From a virus: a stretch of DNA of 31,263 nucleotides. Position 1 is the first letter of the stretch; each line of letters begins with the position of its first letter. The notes beneath the pieces are model-generated. The model saw only the letters and a list, made by a program, of their open reading frames with translations, was not told the DNA's origin and did not search any database. The translations under genes were made by a program, and so were the position numbers. The stretch lies in the IMG/VR virus record IMGVR_UViG_3300044623_000205, positions 1 to 31,263 of that record; one strand, written 5' to 3'. Of the stretch, positions 1 to 5,062 are shown in pieces.

Positions 1-87
1 TGGAAATCAAAAGGACAAGCAGAAGCTACAACGGGAAGCTTTAATTATGAATTATACTTACAGTATTTAAAAGCAATAAACAAATAA
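1..87 (+). CDS. small hypothetical protein, 3' fragment
   Basis: The window opens in frame inside a small gene, of which the last 28 codons are present before the stop at 85-87. The complete counterpart is at 29902-30057 (51 residues), and the fragment corresponds to its residue 24 onward. The visible part is rich in Lys, Gln and Tyr, without a motif I recognise. It is the first gene of the early operon whose promoter lies at 29833-29862. The truncation is only the contig edge. Confidence 0.8.
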   Translation, partial: WKSKGQAEATTGSFNYELYLQYLKAINK

Positions 88-89
88 TT

Positions 90-359
90 ATGAGAAACAC
101 AATTAAAACCCTAGAAGAGTGCATAGCTGATTTAAAGAAATTAATTCCTAGTCATGCAAAAACAACATTTATCAATTATAAAGATATTGATTTAGAAGTA
201 GAATTTCAAGATAGCTACGACAATAGATTCCCTGAAGACGGTCAATATGTTTATGTATTAAGAGTGTACGTTGCTGGCGTAGATATTACAGAATTATTCG
301 AACAGGAATGGATGCAAAATGAATTAGTAGAAATTTATCTTAAAAACCAAGAGTTATGA
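90..359 (+). CDS. conserved hypothetical early protein (89 aa)
   Basis: An acidic 89-residue protein with no domain I recognise; a charged N-terminal helix (residues 5-20) is followed by a strand-rich, Tyr/Val-rich middle. The start follows AATTATG, the commonest start context in this genome. The stop overlaps the ERF gene start in an ATGA junction, so translation is probably coupled. The second copy (30061-30330) has six nucleotide differences in this gene but only one amino-acid change (R2K). That shows purifying selection and hence a real, functional gene. Function unknown; its place suggests a role with the ERF recombinase. Confidence 0.85.
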   Translation: MRNTIKTLEECIADLKKLIPSHAKTTFINYKDIDLEVEFQDSYDNRFPEDGQYVYVLRVYVAGVDITELFEQEWMQNELVEIYLKNQEL

Positions 360-868
360 AAATATACGCAAAAATACACGCAGCAAAACAAGAGATAGGA
401 GTAGTTAAAAAGAACGCTAAGAACCCACACTTTAAAAATACATACGCAGATTTAAACGCATTAATTGAAGCAGTTGAACCAATACTACTATCGAAAGGTT
501 TAATACTCTTACAACCGATTAAAGACGGTAAGGTGTTCACACAAGTAATAGATACCGAAACTTTTGAGATGGTTGAAAGTAGTATTGATTTAACAGCTAA
601 TTTAACAGCACAGGCGCTCGGGTCTCAAATAACGTACTATCGTCGTTACACGCTCCAAAGTCTGATGAGCCTTCAATCTGACGACGATGACGGACAAAAA
701 GCCAGTGCGCCACAAGCAATAACGAAACCTATTTGTTCTGCTGCATTATTTGAGAAAGCAATAACTAGATACGAAGGATTAGAGTTAGATGTATTTGACA
801 AGCTTAAAACGGCATATACATTAACAGCACAACAGCAATTAGAAATAAACGAAATAACTAAAAGATGA
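356..868 (+). CDS. erf: ERF-family single-strand annealing protein
   Basis: A 170-residue protein of the ERF superfamily, phage recombinases that bind single-stranded DNA ends and anneal homologous strands; in phages they promote circularisation and recombination. The N-terminal half has the family pattern: a Lys-rich helix, then NPHFKNTYADLNAL (about residues 23-36) and VEPIL. The signature ALGSQITYYRRY followed by an acidic DDDDGQ stretch lies near residues 87-114. The C-terminal 50 residues form a variable tail. It overlaps its neighbours by ATGA junctions on both sides. The second copy at 30327-30839 diverges sharply in the signature region while its flanks stay nearly identical. Confidence 0.9.
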   Translation: MKIYAKIHAAKQEIGVVKKNAKNPHFKNTYADLNALIEAVEPILLSKGLILLQPIKDGKVFTQVIDTETFEMVESSIDLTANLTAQALGSQITYYRRYTLQSLMSLQSDDDDGQKASAPQAITKPICSAALFEKAITRYEGLELDVFDKLKTAYTLTAQQQLEINEITKR

Positions 869-1086
869 GCGCAGTAGGAAGAGAATTTCTACACTTCAGA
901 ATGGAAGAGGAACAATATAGACAACTAGAAGACGAGCAAAGAAACGCTTTAAATATCTACAAAGTTGAAGTAGACGGTATAGATTACTCAAGCGATGAGA
1001 TTTGGGCCGCATTAAAAAAGAAGTCAACAAAGGCATACATTGATTTAAAAAATAGAGAATACGACTTAAGACACGATGTAAGATGA
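865..1086 (+). CDS. small hypothetical protein (73 aa)
   Basis: A highly charged, mostly helical 73-residue protein with no recognisable domain. It overlaps the ERF gene by four bases and the next small gene by four bases (ATGA at both ends), so it is an internal member of the early operon. The second copy (30836-31057) differs in residues 3-4 (AV to IA) and otherwise encodes the same protein, with silent changes. That supports a real coding region. Its constant position after erf suggests an accessory role in recombination, but this is inference. Confidence 0.8.
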   Translation: MSAVGREFLHFRMEEEQYRQLEDEQRNALNIYKVEVDGIDYSSDEIWAALKKKSTKAYIDLKNREYDLRHDVR

Positions 1087-1208
1087 GAGAGTTTCAAGAC
1101 GACAAGAATATAAAAGAGATGAAGTTCCTATTAAAATTATTCTTAACGATAATAGGATTAGTAGGAATAATGATAGGGTTAACAGTTTACGAAATACTTA
1201 CAAAATGA
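1083..1208 (+). CDS. 41-residue single-span membrane protein
   Basis: This short reading frame starts in the ATGA overlap with the previous stop and ends in a four-base overlap with the next start. The product has a charged N-terminus (residues 1-14), then one hydrophobic segment of about 22 residues (15-37) rich in Leu, Ile and Gly, and a short Lys-ended tail, so a single transmembrane helix is likely. The second copy at 31054-31179 keeps frame and hydrophobicity with conservative changes (K8E, M13I, K14R). Function unknown; an early membrane-acting peptide such as a host-takeover or exclusion factor is possible. Confidence 0.7.
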   Translation: MREFQDDKNIKEMKFLLKLFLTIIGLVGIMIGLTVYEILTK

Positions 1209-1378
1209 AAAGACAATTGAAGAAAAACATTATAGATTTTAGTGAAATAGACCTTACTAATATCTTAATGATTACAGAAAATAACGGTTTAAAAGATGAT
1301 GCTAACAGCCTTGTTAAATTAGCCTTTGAATTAATTAATAGATTAGTAGAAGCAGACCTTAAAATATTGAAACCATGA
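1205..1378 (+). CDS. small hypothetical protein (57 aa)
   Basis: A 57-residue product starting in a four-base overlap with the preceding membrane peptide and ending in a four-base overlap with the next gene. It is helical in character, with a basic N-terminus (MKRQLKKN) and alternating Leu/Ile and acidic residues, and no known motif. The partial second copy (31176 to the window end) is preserved in frame with mostly silent changes. The compact overlap pattern is the main support for translation. Confidence 0.65.
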   Translation: MKRQLKKNIIDFSEIDLTNILMITENNGLKDDANSLVKLAFELINRLVEADLKILKP

Positions 1379-1584
1379 AACAGACAGCAGTAGAATTTTT
1401 AATAGAGCAAATTACAGATAGTACAATGACTGTACGTGAAGCAATGAAACAAGCCAAAGAAATGGAGAAGCAACAGATTATAGAAGCTCACGGAAATAAA
1501 CTAAGGAAATCTAGGGGAGCGGGAACTAGTTACGATTATTGGGTAGGAGGTATTGATTATTATAACGAAACCTTTAAACCATGA
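1375..1584 (+). CDS. conserved small phage protein (69 aa)
   Basis: I recognise the pattern of this 69-residue protein from flavobacterial phages, though no function is known. It has an N-terminal helix with AVEFLIEQI (residues 5-13), then a helix containing QAKEMEKQQIIEAHG (about 26-40), and an aromatic C-terminus ending DYYNETFKP. It overlaps the genes on both sides by four bases. The central charged helix could mediate a protein contact, but no enzymatic motif is visible. Confidence 0.75.
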   Translation: MKQTAVEFLIEQITDSTMTVREAMKQAKEMEKQQIIEAHGNKLRKSRGAGTSYDYWVGGIDYYNETFKP

Positions 1585-1862
1585 AATTAGAAGAAGCTAT
1601 AAACATTTTAAAAAGAAACGAAGACTGGAGGTCTATTGATATAGTAATAAACGAATTTACACTAATAAAAAAAGAGATGACAGCAAAAGAGAAAGCAGAA
1701 CACTTAATAAGACAAATGACCGTGGACTTTAATATAGACTATCAACAAAGCAAGTTATGCGCTTTGATATGTTGTGATGAGGTTTTAGAACACTTACAGC
1801 TTCACGATATAGTAATGATAGATTATTGGGATAGAGTTAAATTAGAATTATGCCGTTTATAA
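1581..1862 (+). CDS. small phage protein, apparent fusion of two microprotein types
   Basis: A 93-residue protein with two recognisable parts. Residues 1-32 have a LEEAINILKRN.DWR.IDIVINEF pattern seen as a free-standing small protein in related phages. Residues 33-93 start with MTAKEKAEHLI and continue with a CALICCDEVLEHL segment and a final YWDRVKLEL helix, a pattern also usually found alone and with its own Met start. An internal Met at residue 33 leaves open separate internal initiation. It is the last gene before the promoter-like gap at 1863-1903. Function unknown. Confidence 0.75.
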   Translation: MKLEEAINILKRNEDWRSIDIVINEFTLIKKEMTAKEKAEHLIRQMTVDFNIDYQQSKLCALICCDEVLEHLQLHDIVMIDYWDRVKLELCRL

Positions 1863-1874
1863 TTATTATTTTTG

Positions 1875-1882
1875 TATATTTG
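1875..1882 (+). promoter_or_regulatory. Bacteroidota -7 promoter element
   Basis: TATATTTG matches the Bacteroidota housekeeping -7 consensus TAnnTTTG exactly and lies 21 bases upstream of the ATG at 1904, in a short gap between genes. No clear TTG at -33 is visible at 18-20 bases upstream, so it may be weak or internal to the early operon. Confidence 0.5.
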
Positions 1883-1903
1883 TAAAAATTAAAACACAAA
1901 ATT

Positions 1904-2146
1904 ATGGAAGATATAGAAAAACAAATAGTGGATACAATGTTTGCTATTTTAAATAAATTAATTGATGATGCACCCGTAGAACTTCATTTTAACAAAGAAA
2001 CTACTTATTTATTTATACCTTTTTATTTAATATTATTATCAAGGATAGGAAGTTTTAGAGGTTATAATGTAAGTACTTCTCCATATAGCAATAAAATAAT
2101 TTTATCAGACTTAAAGAATTATTCTTTAATAGAACAAAATATTTAA
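1904..2146 (+). CDS. hypothetical protein (80 aa)
   Basis: An 80-residue protein unlike anything I recognise. The first 25 residues are a mixed charged helix, and a hydrophobic stretch around residues 40-49 (LFIPFYLILL) could be a short amphipathic or buried helix. The C-terminal half is polar with Ser, Tyr and Asn. It is the first gene after the -7 element at 1875-1882 and its ATG sits in the AAATTATG context typical here. It lies outside the repeated segment, so no second copy tests it. Confidence 0.65.
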   Translation: MEDIEKQIVDTMFAILNKLIDDAPVELHFNKETTYLFIPFYLILLSRIGSFRGYNVSTSPYSNKIILSDLKNYSLIEQNI

Positions 2147-2148
2147 TT

Positions 2149-2322
2149 ATGACGGAGAAAGAACAAATACTAGAATTAATAAAGTTAGAAATAAAAAGAC
2201 ACGATGAAAAAAAAGAAAGTTTTTTTATTAAATATTTTACAACAAAAGGAGATAAAAGATGGTTTAGCGGTGCAAAATTTGCACTTGAAGAATTAGAATG
2301 TTTAATTGAAATTAATCTTTAA
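2149..2322 (+). CDS. small hypothetical protein (57 aa)
   Basis: A 57-residue, charged, mostly helical product starting at the ATG of an AATTATG context two bases after the previous stop. The N-terminal 22 residues are a Lys/Glu helix, the centre holds KRWFSGAKFALEELE, and the end is hydrophobic. No domain is recognisable. The tight spacing to the genes on both sides and the standard start context support it. Function unknown. Confidence 0.6.
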   Translation: MTEKEQILELIKLEIKRHDEKKESFFIKYFTTKGDKRWFSGAKFALEELECLIEINL

Positions 2323-2333
2323 ACACATAAATT

Positions 2334-2594
2334 ATGATAACAGAATATTGTTTAGTAGGGTGCAAAGAAACACACCACCATAAAAATTGCAGCGAGTACA
2401 CAACAGGAATAGACTACGTTAAACCCAACTTTTTAGAAGCTAAACAAGTTATTGCACGCGCTGGATATGCTAATTTAATAAGTACATTGAACATTTACAC
2501 GATTATAGAAACTTATAAGCAGCAATATAGAATCCAATGCGACAACGGTAAAGTTCACAATCTATCAAAGAAATTATTTTACAGTAAAATTTAA
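2334..2594 (+). CDS. hypothetical protein with N-terminal Cys/His cluster (86 aa)
   Basis: An 86-residue protein whose first 20 residues contain Cys6, Cys10, His14-16 and Cys19, a spacing that could bind a metal ion, although it matches no zinc-finger family I know. The rest is strand-rich, with YRIQCDNGKVHNLSKKLF near the end, which resembles a small SH3-like barrel. It starts in an AAATTATG context and is followed closely by the next small gene. Metal binding is inference. Confidence 0.65.
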   Translation: MITEYCLVGCKETHHHKNCSEYTTGIDYVKPNFLEAKQVIARAGYANLISTLNIYTIIETYKQQYRIQCDNGKVHNLSKKLFYSKI

Positions 2595-2598
2595 AGAT

Positions 2599-2778
2599 AT
2601 GGATAGCGAGATAGCATATATGAGATGGCTAAAACGGTTTAAACGTACTAGATTAATGCCACTAACTAGAGAACACAACGGGGGTATTTTAAGAAACAAA
2701 TATGAACGTAAAGATAAGATAGCATTTAACAAGTGTTTAAATGGCTTAGAATGGTTTAAAAACAACGAAAACGATTAA
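2599..2778 (+). CDS. basic small hypothetical protein (59 aa)
   Basis: A 59-residue, strongly basic protein (many Arg and Lys between residues 9 and 40) starting four bases after the previous stop. The pattern RWLKRFKRTRLMPL followed by a short Gly loop and a helix ending in an acidic tail (NNEND) would suit a nucleic-acid-binding protein, but no family is recognisable. It is followed four bases later by the lipoprotein gene. Confidence 0.6.
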   Translation: MDSEIAYMRWLKRFKRTRLMPLTREHNGGILRNKYERKDKIAFNKCLNGLEWFKNNEND

Positions 2779-2782
2779 TAAG

Positions 2783-3031
2783 ATGAAAAAGTTAATAATG
2801 TTAGTGTCAATAGTAGGATTAAGTTACGCATGTAATAAAGACAATCCACAACCGAAGCCACAAGAAAATTGTAATTGTGGTAAAATATTGTCAGACGATG
2901 TAACGGATTACTCTGTAGTGATAAGAAATAGTTGCACGGGTAACAATAAAAAGTTTATACTATATCCTGGTGATTGGGTAACAGCTTATGTAGGAAGTGA
3001 TATGTGTATAGAAGGAGCTAATAAATGGTAA
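2783..3031 (+). CDS. phage-encoded lipoprotein (82 aa)
   Basis: A small predicted lipoprotein. Residues 1-16 form a signal peptide (MKK, then a hydrophobic core) ending in the lipobox LSYAC, with Cys17 as the lipidated residue. The mature part starts CNKDN with a Pro/Gln/Lys linker and then a compact Cys-containing domain (Cys30, Cys32, Cys51, Cys75). It should sit on the inner or outer face of the outer membrane. The Lys-Asp residues after the Cys resemble the surface-export signals described for Bacteroidota lipoproteins, but match is partial. Phage lipoproteins often block superinfection by masking a receptor; that role is inferred. Confidence 0.8.
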   Translation: MKKLIMLVSIVGLSYACNKDNPQPKPQENCNCGKILSDDVTDYSVVIRNSCTGNNKKFILYPGDWVTAYVGSDMCIEGANKW

Positions 3032-3033
3032 TT

Positions 3034-3327
3034 ATGAATAAGAAATTTAAAACACAAGCACGAAAGTTGAAGTTGATTAATAACCAACTACACTACAATA
3101 AGCTAATAGCTGAAACAATGACAATGCAACCGCTATTTTTAGAAAACTTTGAGGAGCTTAATGAAGTATTGCCAGAGTTTTTTACAACTGACTTGCTTAA
3201 AAAGTTAGAGATGTTTAGCAATAGTCTGTATTATAAGCAATCAGATGAAGATTTAGCAGGGGTAGCAGACGAGCAGATACAAAATACAAAGGAACTAAGA
3301 GAGTTTTTTGATAAAAGTTTTGTATAA
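3034..3327 (+). CDS. hypothetical protein (97 aa)
   Basis: A 97-residue protein, helical, with a basic N-terminus and an acidic C-terminal half (ELNEVLPEFF, then DEDLAGVADEQIQ). I chose the ATG at 3034, because it has the usual AATTATG context and does not overlap the lipoprotein gene; an in-frame ATG at 3025 would add three residues. It is the last gene of the left operon and is followed by the hairpin region. Function unknown. Confidence 0.7.
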   Translation: MNKKFKTQARKLKLINNQLHYNKLIAETMTMQPLFLENFEELNEVLPEFFTTDLLKKLEMFSNSLYYKQSDEDLAGVADEQIQNTKELREFFDKSFV

Positions 3328-3332
3328 CGTTG

Positions 3333-3403
3333 TATTAGCGTCTGCGAAGTTGCGCTAATAAAGTGTTATAGTTGCTTAATGCGTATTGTTCGGTTAAGCA
3401 ACT
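3333..3403. repeat. two perfect inverted repeats after the early operon
   Basis: TATTAGCG at 3333-3340 pairs with CGCTAATA at 3353-3360 (8 bp, 12-base loop). AGTTGCTTAA at 3370-3379 pairs with TTAAGCAACT at 3394-3403 (10 bp, 14-base loop). Neither is followed by a T-run, so simple intrinsic terminators are less likely than RNA-processing, protein-binding or replication structures. Confidence 0.75.
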
Positions 3404-3404
3404 G

Positions 3405-3460
3405 AATAGGGGGAGTAAAATAAACGCAATTATTTTGTCTAAACTCCCCTTATTCTATTT
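3405..3460. terminator. long interrupted hairpin, probable bidirectional terminator
   Basis: The 12-base arm 3405-3416 pairs with 3443-3454 (G-rich against C-rich, one G-U wobble). Directly inside, AAAATAA at 3417-3423 pairs with TTATTTT at 3430-3436 over a six-base loop. Together they give about 19 pairs with one internal bulge. The 3' side is followed by a T-rich tract (CTATTTT). It ends the left operon and insulates it from the cassette. Confidence 0.65.
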
Positions 3461-3520
3461 TGGCACTATTATTCATTTACTGCCGAAACACAAATACACT
3501 ACAAACACAATCATTTGCCG

Positions 3521-3528
3521 TATATTTG
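3521..3528 (+). promoter_or_regulatory. isolated Bacteroidota -7 element
   Basis: TATATTTG fits TAnnTTTG exactly, but the next gene start is almost 190 bases downstream and no TTG is found at the expected -33 distance. It could start a longer transcript through the structured leader at 3605-3694, or be a chance match in AT-rich DNA. Confidence 0.35.
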
Positions 3529-3592
3529 TGCAAAACACTATTTAGAATTAATATAAATAAGAGTAAAAAGATTATAATTAAATAATTATTGT

Positions 3593-3600
3593 TATATTTG
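3593..3600 (+). promoter_or_regulatory. promoter of the accessory cassette (-7 element)
   Basis: TATATTTG is an exact -7 consensus. The -33 position reads TTA rather than TTG. Transcription would start about 3605-3608, just ahead of the first arm of the structured leader at 3610. The same promoter-to-helix distance is found at 4953-4960, which supports the assignment. Confidence 0.65.
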
Positions 3601-3604
3601 CCCC

Positions 3605-3694
3605 GTTACGGTCTCACACCATAGTAACTAAAGGAATTTTAAGCTTTGTAATGATTTAAGACGTGAGACCCTTAATGATTTACAGGGCTTTTTT
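3605..3694 (+). ncRNA. structured leader RNA 1 (interlocked helices plus U-run)
   Basis: Four segments occur in the order a, b, a', b'. GGTCTCAC (3610-3617) pairs perfectly with GTGAGACC (3663-3670). AAGCTTTGTAA (3641-3651), inside that loop, pairs over 11 positions (two G-U) with TTACAGGGCTT (3680-3690), which runs into a T tract. The helices interlock, so they form a pseudoknot or act as alternatives, with b-b' resembling a terminator. Leader 2 (4965-5049) has the same order, near-identical spacings and different helix sequences. The ATG of the 54-residue gene follows 21 bases later, so read-through control is likely. Confidence 0.75.
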
Positions 3695-3711
3695 AATTTA
3701 ATATAAATAAT

Positions 3712-3876
3712 ATGAAAGAGAAAATTTTTTTTTGCAACCTTGAGGTTAAAGATGGTAAAAAAGTAAAACATTTTAAAAACGTAGTAATATCTGAAAATGA
3801 TATTTATTATAAAAAATTTGAAATATTAAAAATAGATTTAATTAAAGAAGTAGGATTTAAAAACAATATAAAATAA
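3712..3876 (+). CDS. small hypothetical protein of the accessory cassette (54 aa)
   Basis: A 54-residue protein, first gene after leader RNA 1. It alternates charged and hydrophobic residues (FFCNLEVKDGKKVKHF, then NVVISEND and YYKKFEILKIDLIKEVGF), suggesting a small beta-rich fold. The gene includes a nine-T run at 3725-3733. It stops five bases before the ThyA-like gene. Composition is more AT-rich than the replication genes, in line with separate acquisition of the cassette. No function can be assigned. Confidence 0.6.
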   Translation: MKEKIFFCNLEVKDGKKVKHFKNVVISENDIYYKKFEILKIDLIKEVGFKNNIK

Positions 3877-3881
3877 TAAAA

Positions 3882-4523
3882 ATGAAAAATAATAATAAGT
3901 ACTACAAGCTATTAAATAAAATAGTAATTAAGGGAAATTTACAAGAGGCAAAAAAAGCTAATAGTATTTTTTTAATAAACCAAACATTAAGCTTTAATGA
4001 AAGCGAAATAAAAAAATTGTTTAATACTCATAAAGTTTCAAAAATAAAACTTGATAAGGAGTTACAACTATACATGGAAGGGGAAACTAATATATTAAAA
4101 TATAATGAAAATGGCATTAATTGGTGGGATTATTGCTCTCCGGAACTATTAAACTCTTACCCTACATATTTTAAAAGTCTTCCGGAGTTATTAAATAAAA
4201 TAAATACATTAAGACCATCAAAAAATTATGTTTTATTTATTGGCGACACGCTAAAGCCCACAAATCAATTGCCATGCCTTAGCCTTATACAATTTCAAAT
4301 TATTGGGGGCAAAATACATTTAACTGTTTACCAACGAAGCGCTGATTGTAATCTTGGGCTGCCTAGTGATATTTATCAAATTTATTTGATTAGTAAGATG
4401 ATAAATTTAAAATTTGGCTCAATTACTTTTTTTATTGGAAACGCTCATATTTATGAAAATAATATAGAGGAAACAAAAAAATTATTAAATAACGAAAATT
4501 ATTCTTTTAAATTAAACGTTTAA
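3882..4523 (+). CDS. thymidylate-synthase-fold protein, putative dCMP/CMP hydroxymethylase-type
   Basis: A 213-residue, short member of the ThyA family (bacterial enzymes have about 264). Visible motifs in order: EL..YMEGETNI..Y..NGI.WWD (residues 60-83); PTYF (94-97), in place of PVYG; LPC with the catalytic Cys132 (the usual following His is Leu); QRSADCNLGLPSDI (151-164); GNAHIYENN (186-194). Arg152, Ser153, Asp155, His189 and Tyr191 match nucleotide-binding residues. The Asn that selects dUMP is Asp163 here. In T4 dCMP hydroxymethylase an Asp at this site favours cytosine nucleotides. The paired Arg of the phosphate site reads Lys-Asn and the C-terminal tail is missing. Substrate is therefore inferred; a non-catalytic relative cannot be excluded. 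Confidence 0.8.
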   Translation: MKNNNKYYKLLNKIVIKGNLQEAKKANSIFLINQTLSFNESEIKKLFNTHKVSKIKLDKELQLYMEGETNILKYNENGINWWDYCSPELLNSYPTYFKSLPELLNKINTLRPSKNYVLFIGDTLKPTNQLPCLSLIQFQIIGGKIHLTVYQRSADCNLGLPSDIYQIYLISKMINLKFGSITFFIGNAHIYENNIEETKKLLNNENYSFKLNV

Positions 4524-4526
4524 ATT

Positions 4527-4946
4527 ATGAGAAATTATATAGCAAAAATAAAAATACCATTTGATAAAGTTAATTTGTCAACGGGTATAATAGGGGAAGA
4601 AATGTTTAAAATATGGTTTGATAATAATTACCATGACGAATATATATTTAAACAAAAAGCAGATAGAGACTACGAAAAAATTGACTTTGCATGTGATAAG
4701 GGGTTTACATACCAAATTAAAACTACTAAAAACAATTCTTATACATTTAATTGTGATTTAGAGGACATTACAGGCCATTTAAAGTCTTCTATATATGTTT
4801 TTATACAATTAATAAATGGCTATGCTTATATTGAAGGATTTTATAATACTGAATATGTATTAAATAATATAAAAAAGTCATTTAGATATAAAAATTCTTT
4901 TATTTGGGCGAAAAACTTATTACAAAAAGAATTAATATTAAAATAA
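4527..4946 (+). CDS. putative PD-(D/E)xK-fold endonuclease
   Basis: A 139-residue protein with the order of a PD-(D/E)xK nuclease core: an N-terminal helix with Glu24 and Glu25 (STGIIGEEMFKIWF), Asp53 in KIDFACD, a strand, then Gln63-Ile-Lys65 followed by two Thr. A Q-x-K final motif replaces E-x-K in several characterised members of this fold. The remainder, with strands rich in Tyr and Ile, would complete the sheet. It starts four bases after the ThyA-like gene, so the two are co-transcribed and may share a role. The family is inferred from motif order only. Confidence 0.6.
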   Translation: MRNYIAKIKIPFDKVNLSTGIIGEEMFKIWFDNNYHDEYIFKQKADRDYEKIDFACDKGFTYQIKTTKNNSYTFNCDLEDITGHLKSSIYVFIQLINGYAYIEGFYNTEYVLNNIKKSFRYKNSFIWAKNLLQKELILK

Positions 4947-4952
4947 ATTTAC

Positions 4953-4960
4953 TATATTTG
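4953..4960 (+). promoter_or_regulatory. promoter of the replication operon (-7 element)
   Basis: TATATTTG, an exact -7 consensus, begins seven bases after the nuclease stop codon. The -33 area reads TTA. Transcription would start around 4965-4968, immediately before the first arm of leader RNA 2. Confidence 0.7.
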
Positions 4961-4964
4961 TACT

Positions 4965-5049
4965 CGAAGCTTGGACACTTCTAAAAATATTTTTATAAAA
5001 GTCATTTATTAAGGGTAAGTCCAAGCACCTTTTTTAAATGGCTTTTTTT
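4965..5049 (+). ncRNA. structured leader RNA 2 (interlocked helices plus U-run)
   Basis: GCTTGGAC (4969-4976) pairs perfectly with GTCCAAGC (5019-5026). AAAAGTCATTTA (4997-5008), inside that loop, pairs over 12 positions (one G-U) with TAAATGGCTTTT (5035-5046), which leads into seven T. Gaps a-b, b-a' and a'-b' are 20, 10 and 8 bases, against 23, 11 and 9 in leader 1. CTAAA and TTTT recur between a and b, and TTAAG between b and a'. The replication gene starts 16 bases after b'. Confidence 0.75.
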
Positions 5050-5062
5050 ATTTAATTTTATT

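Larger units (their letters stand above)
1..1292. repeat. left copy of diverged terminal direct repeat
   Basis: This segment matches 29971-31263 in the same orientation, with a constant offset of 29970 that becomes 29971 after a single-base indel near position 87. The copies carry the same genes in the same order but differ by scattered, mostly synonymous substitutions and by a strongly diverged block inside the ERF gene. It is therefore not an exact terminal redundancy. The simplest reading is a circular genome of about 29.97 kb whose contig wraps into a related strain. Confidence 0.95.
3328..3592. other. 265-base non-coding gap with three hairpins and a promoter element
   Basis: No convincing reading frame lies here. 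The gap holds three successive inverted repeats (3333-3360, 3370-3403, 3405-3454), then a perfect TATATTTG at 3521-3528 without a clear -33 partner, then AT-rich DNA leading to the promoter of the accessory cassette at 3593. It separates the left early operon from the cassette and is the most structured intergenic region in the window. Confidence 0.7.

Noticed and set aside
3882-4523. Ordinary thymidylate synthase making dTMP
   Set aside because: Length is about 50 residues short, the C-terminal tail is missing, the His after the catalytic Cys is Leu, and the dUMP-selective Asn is Asp.
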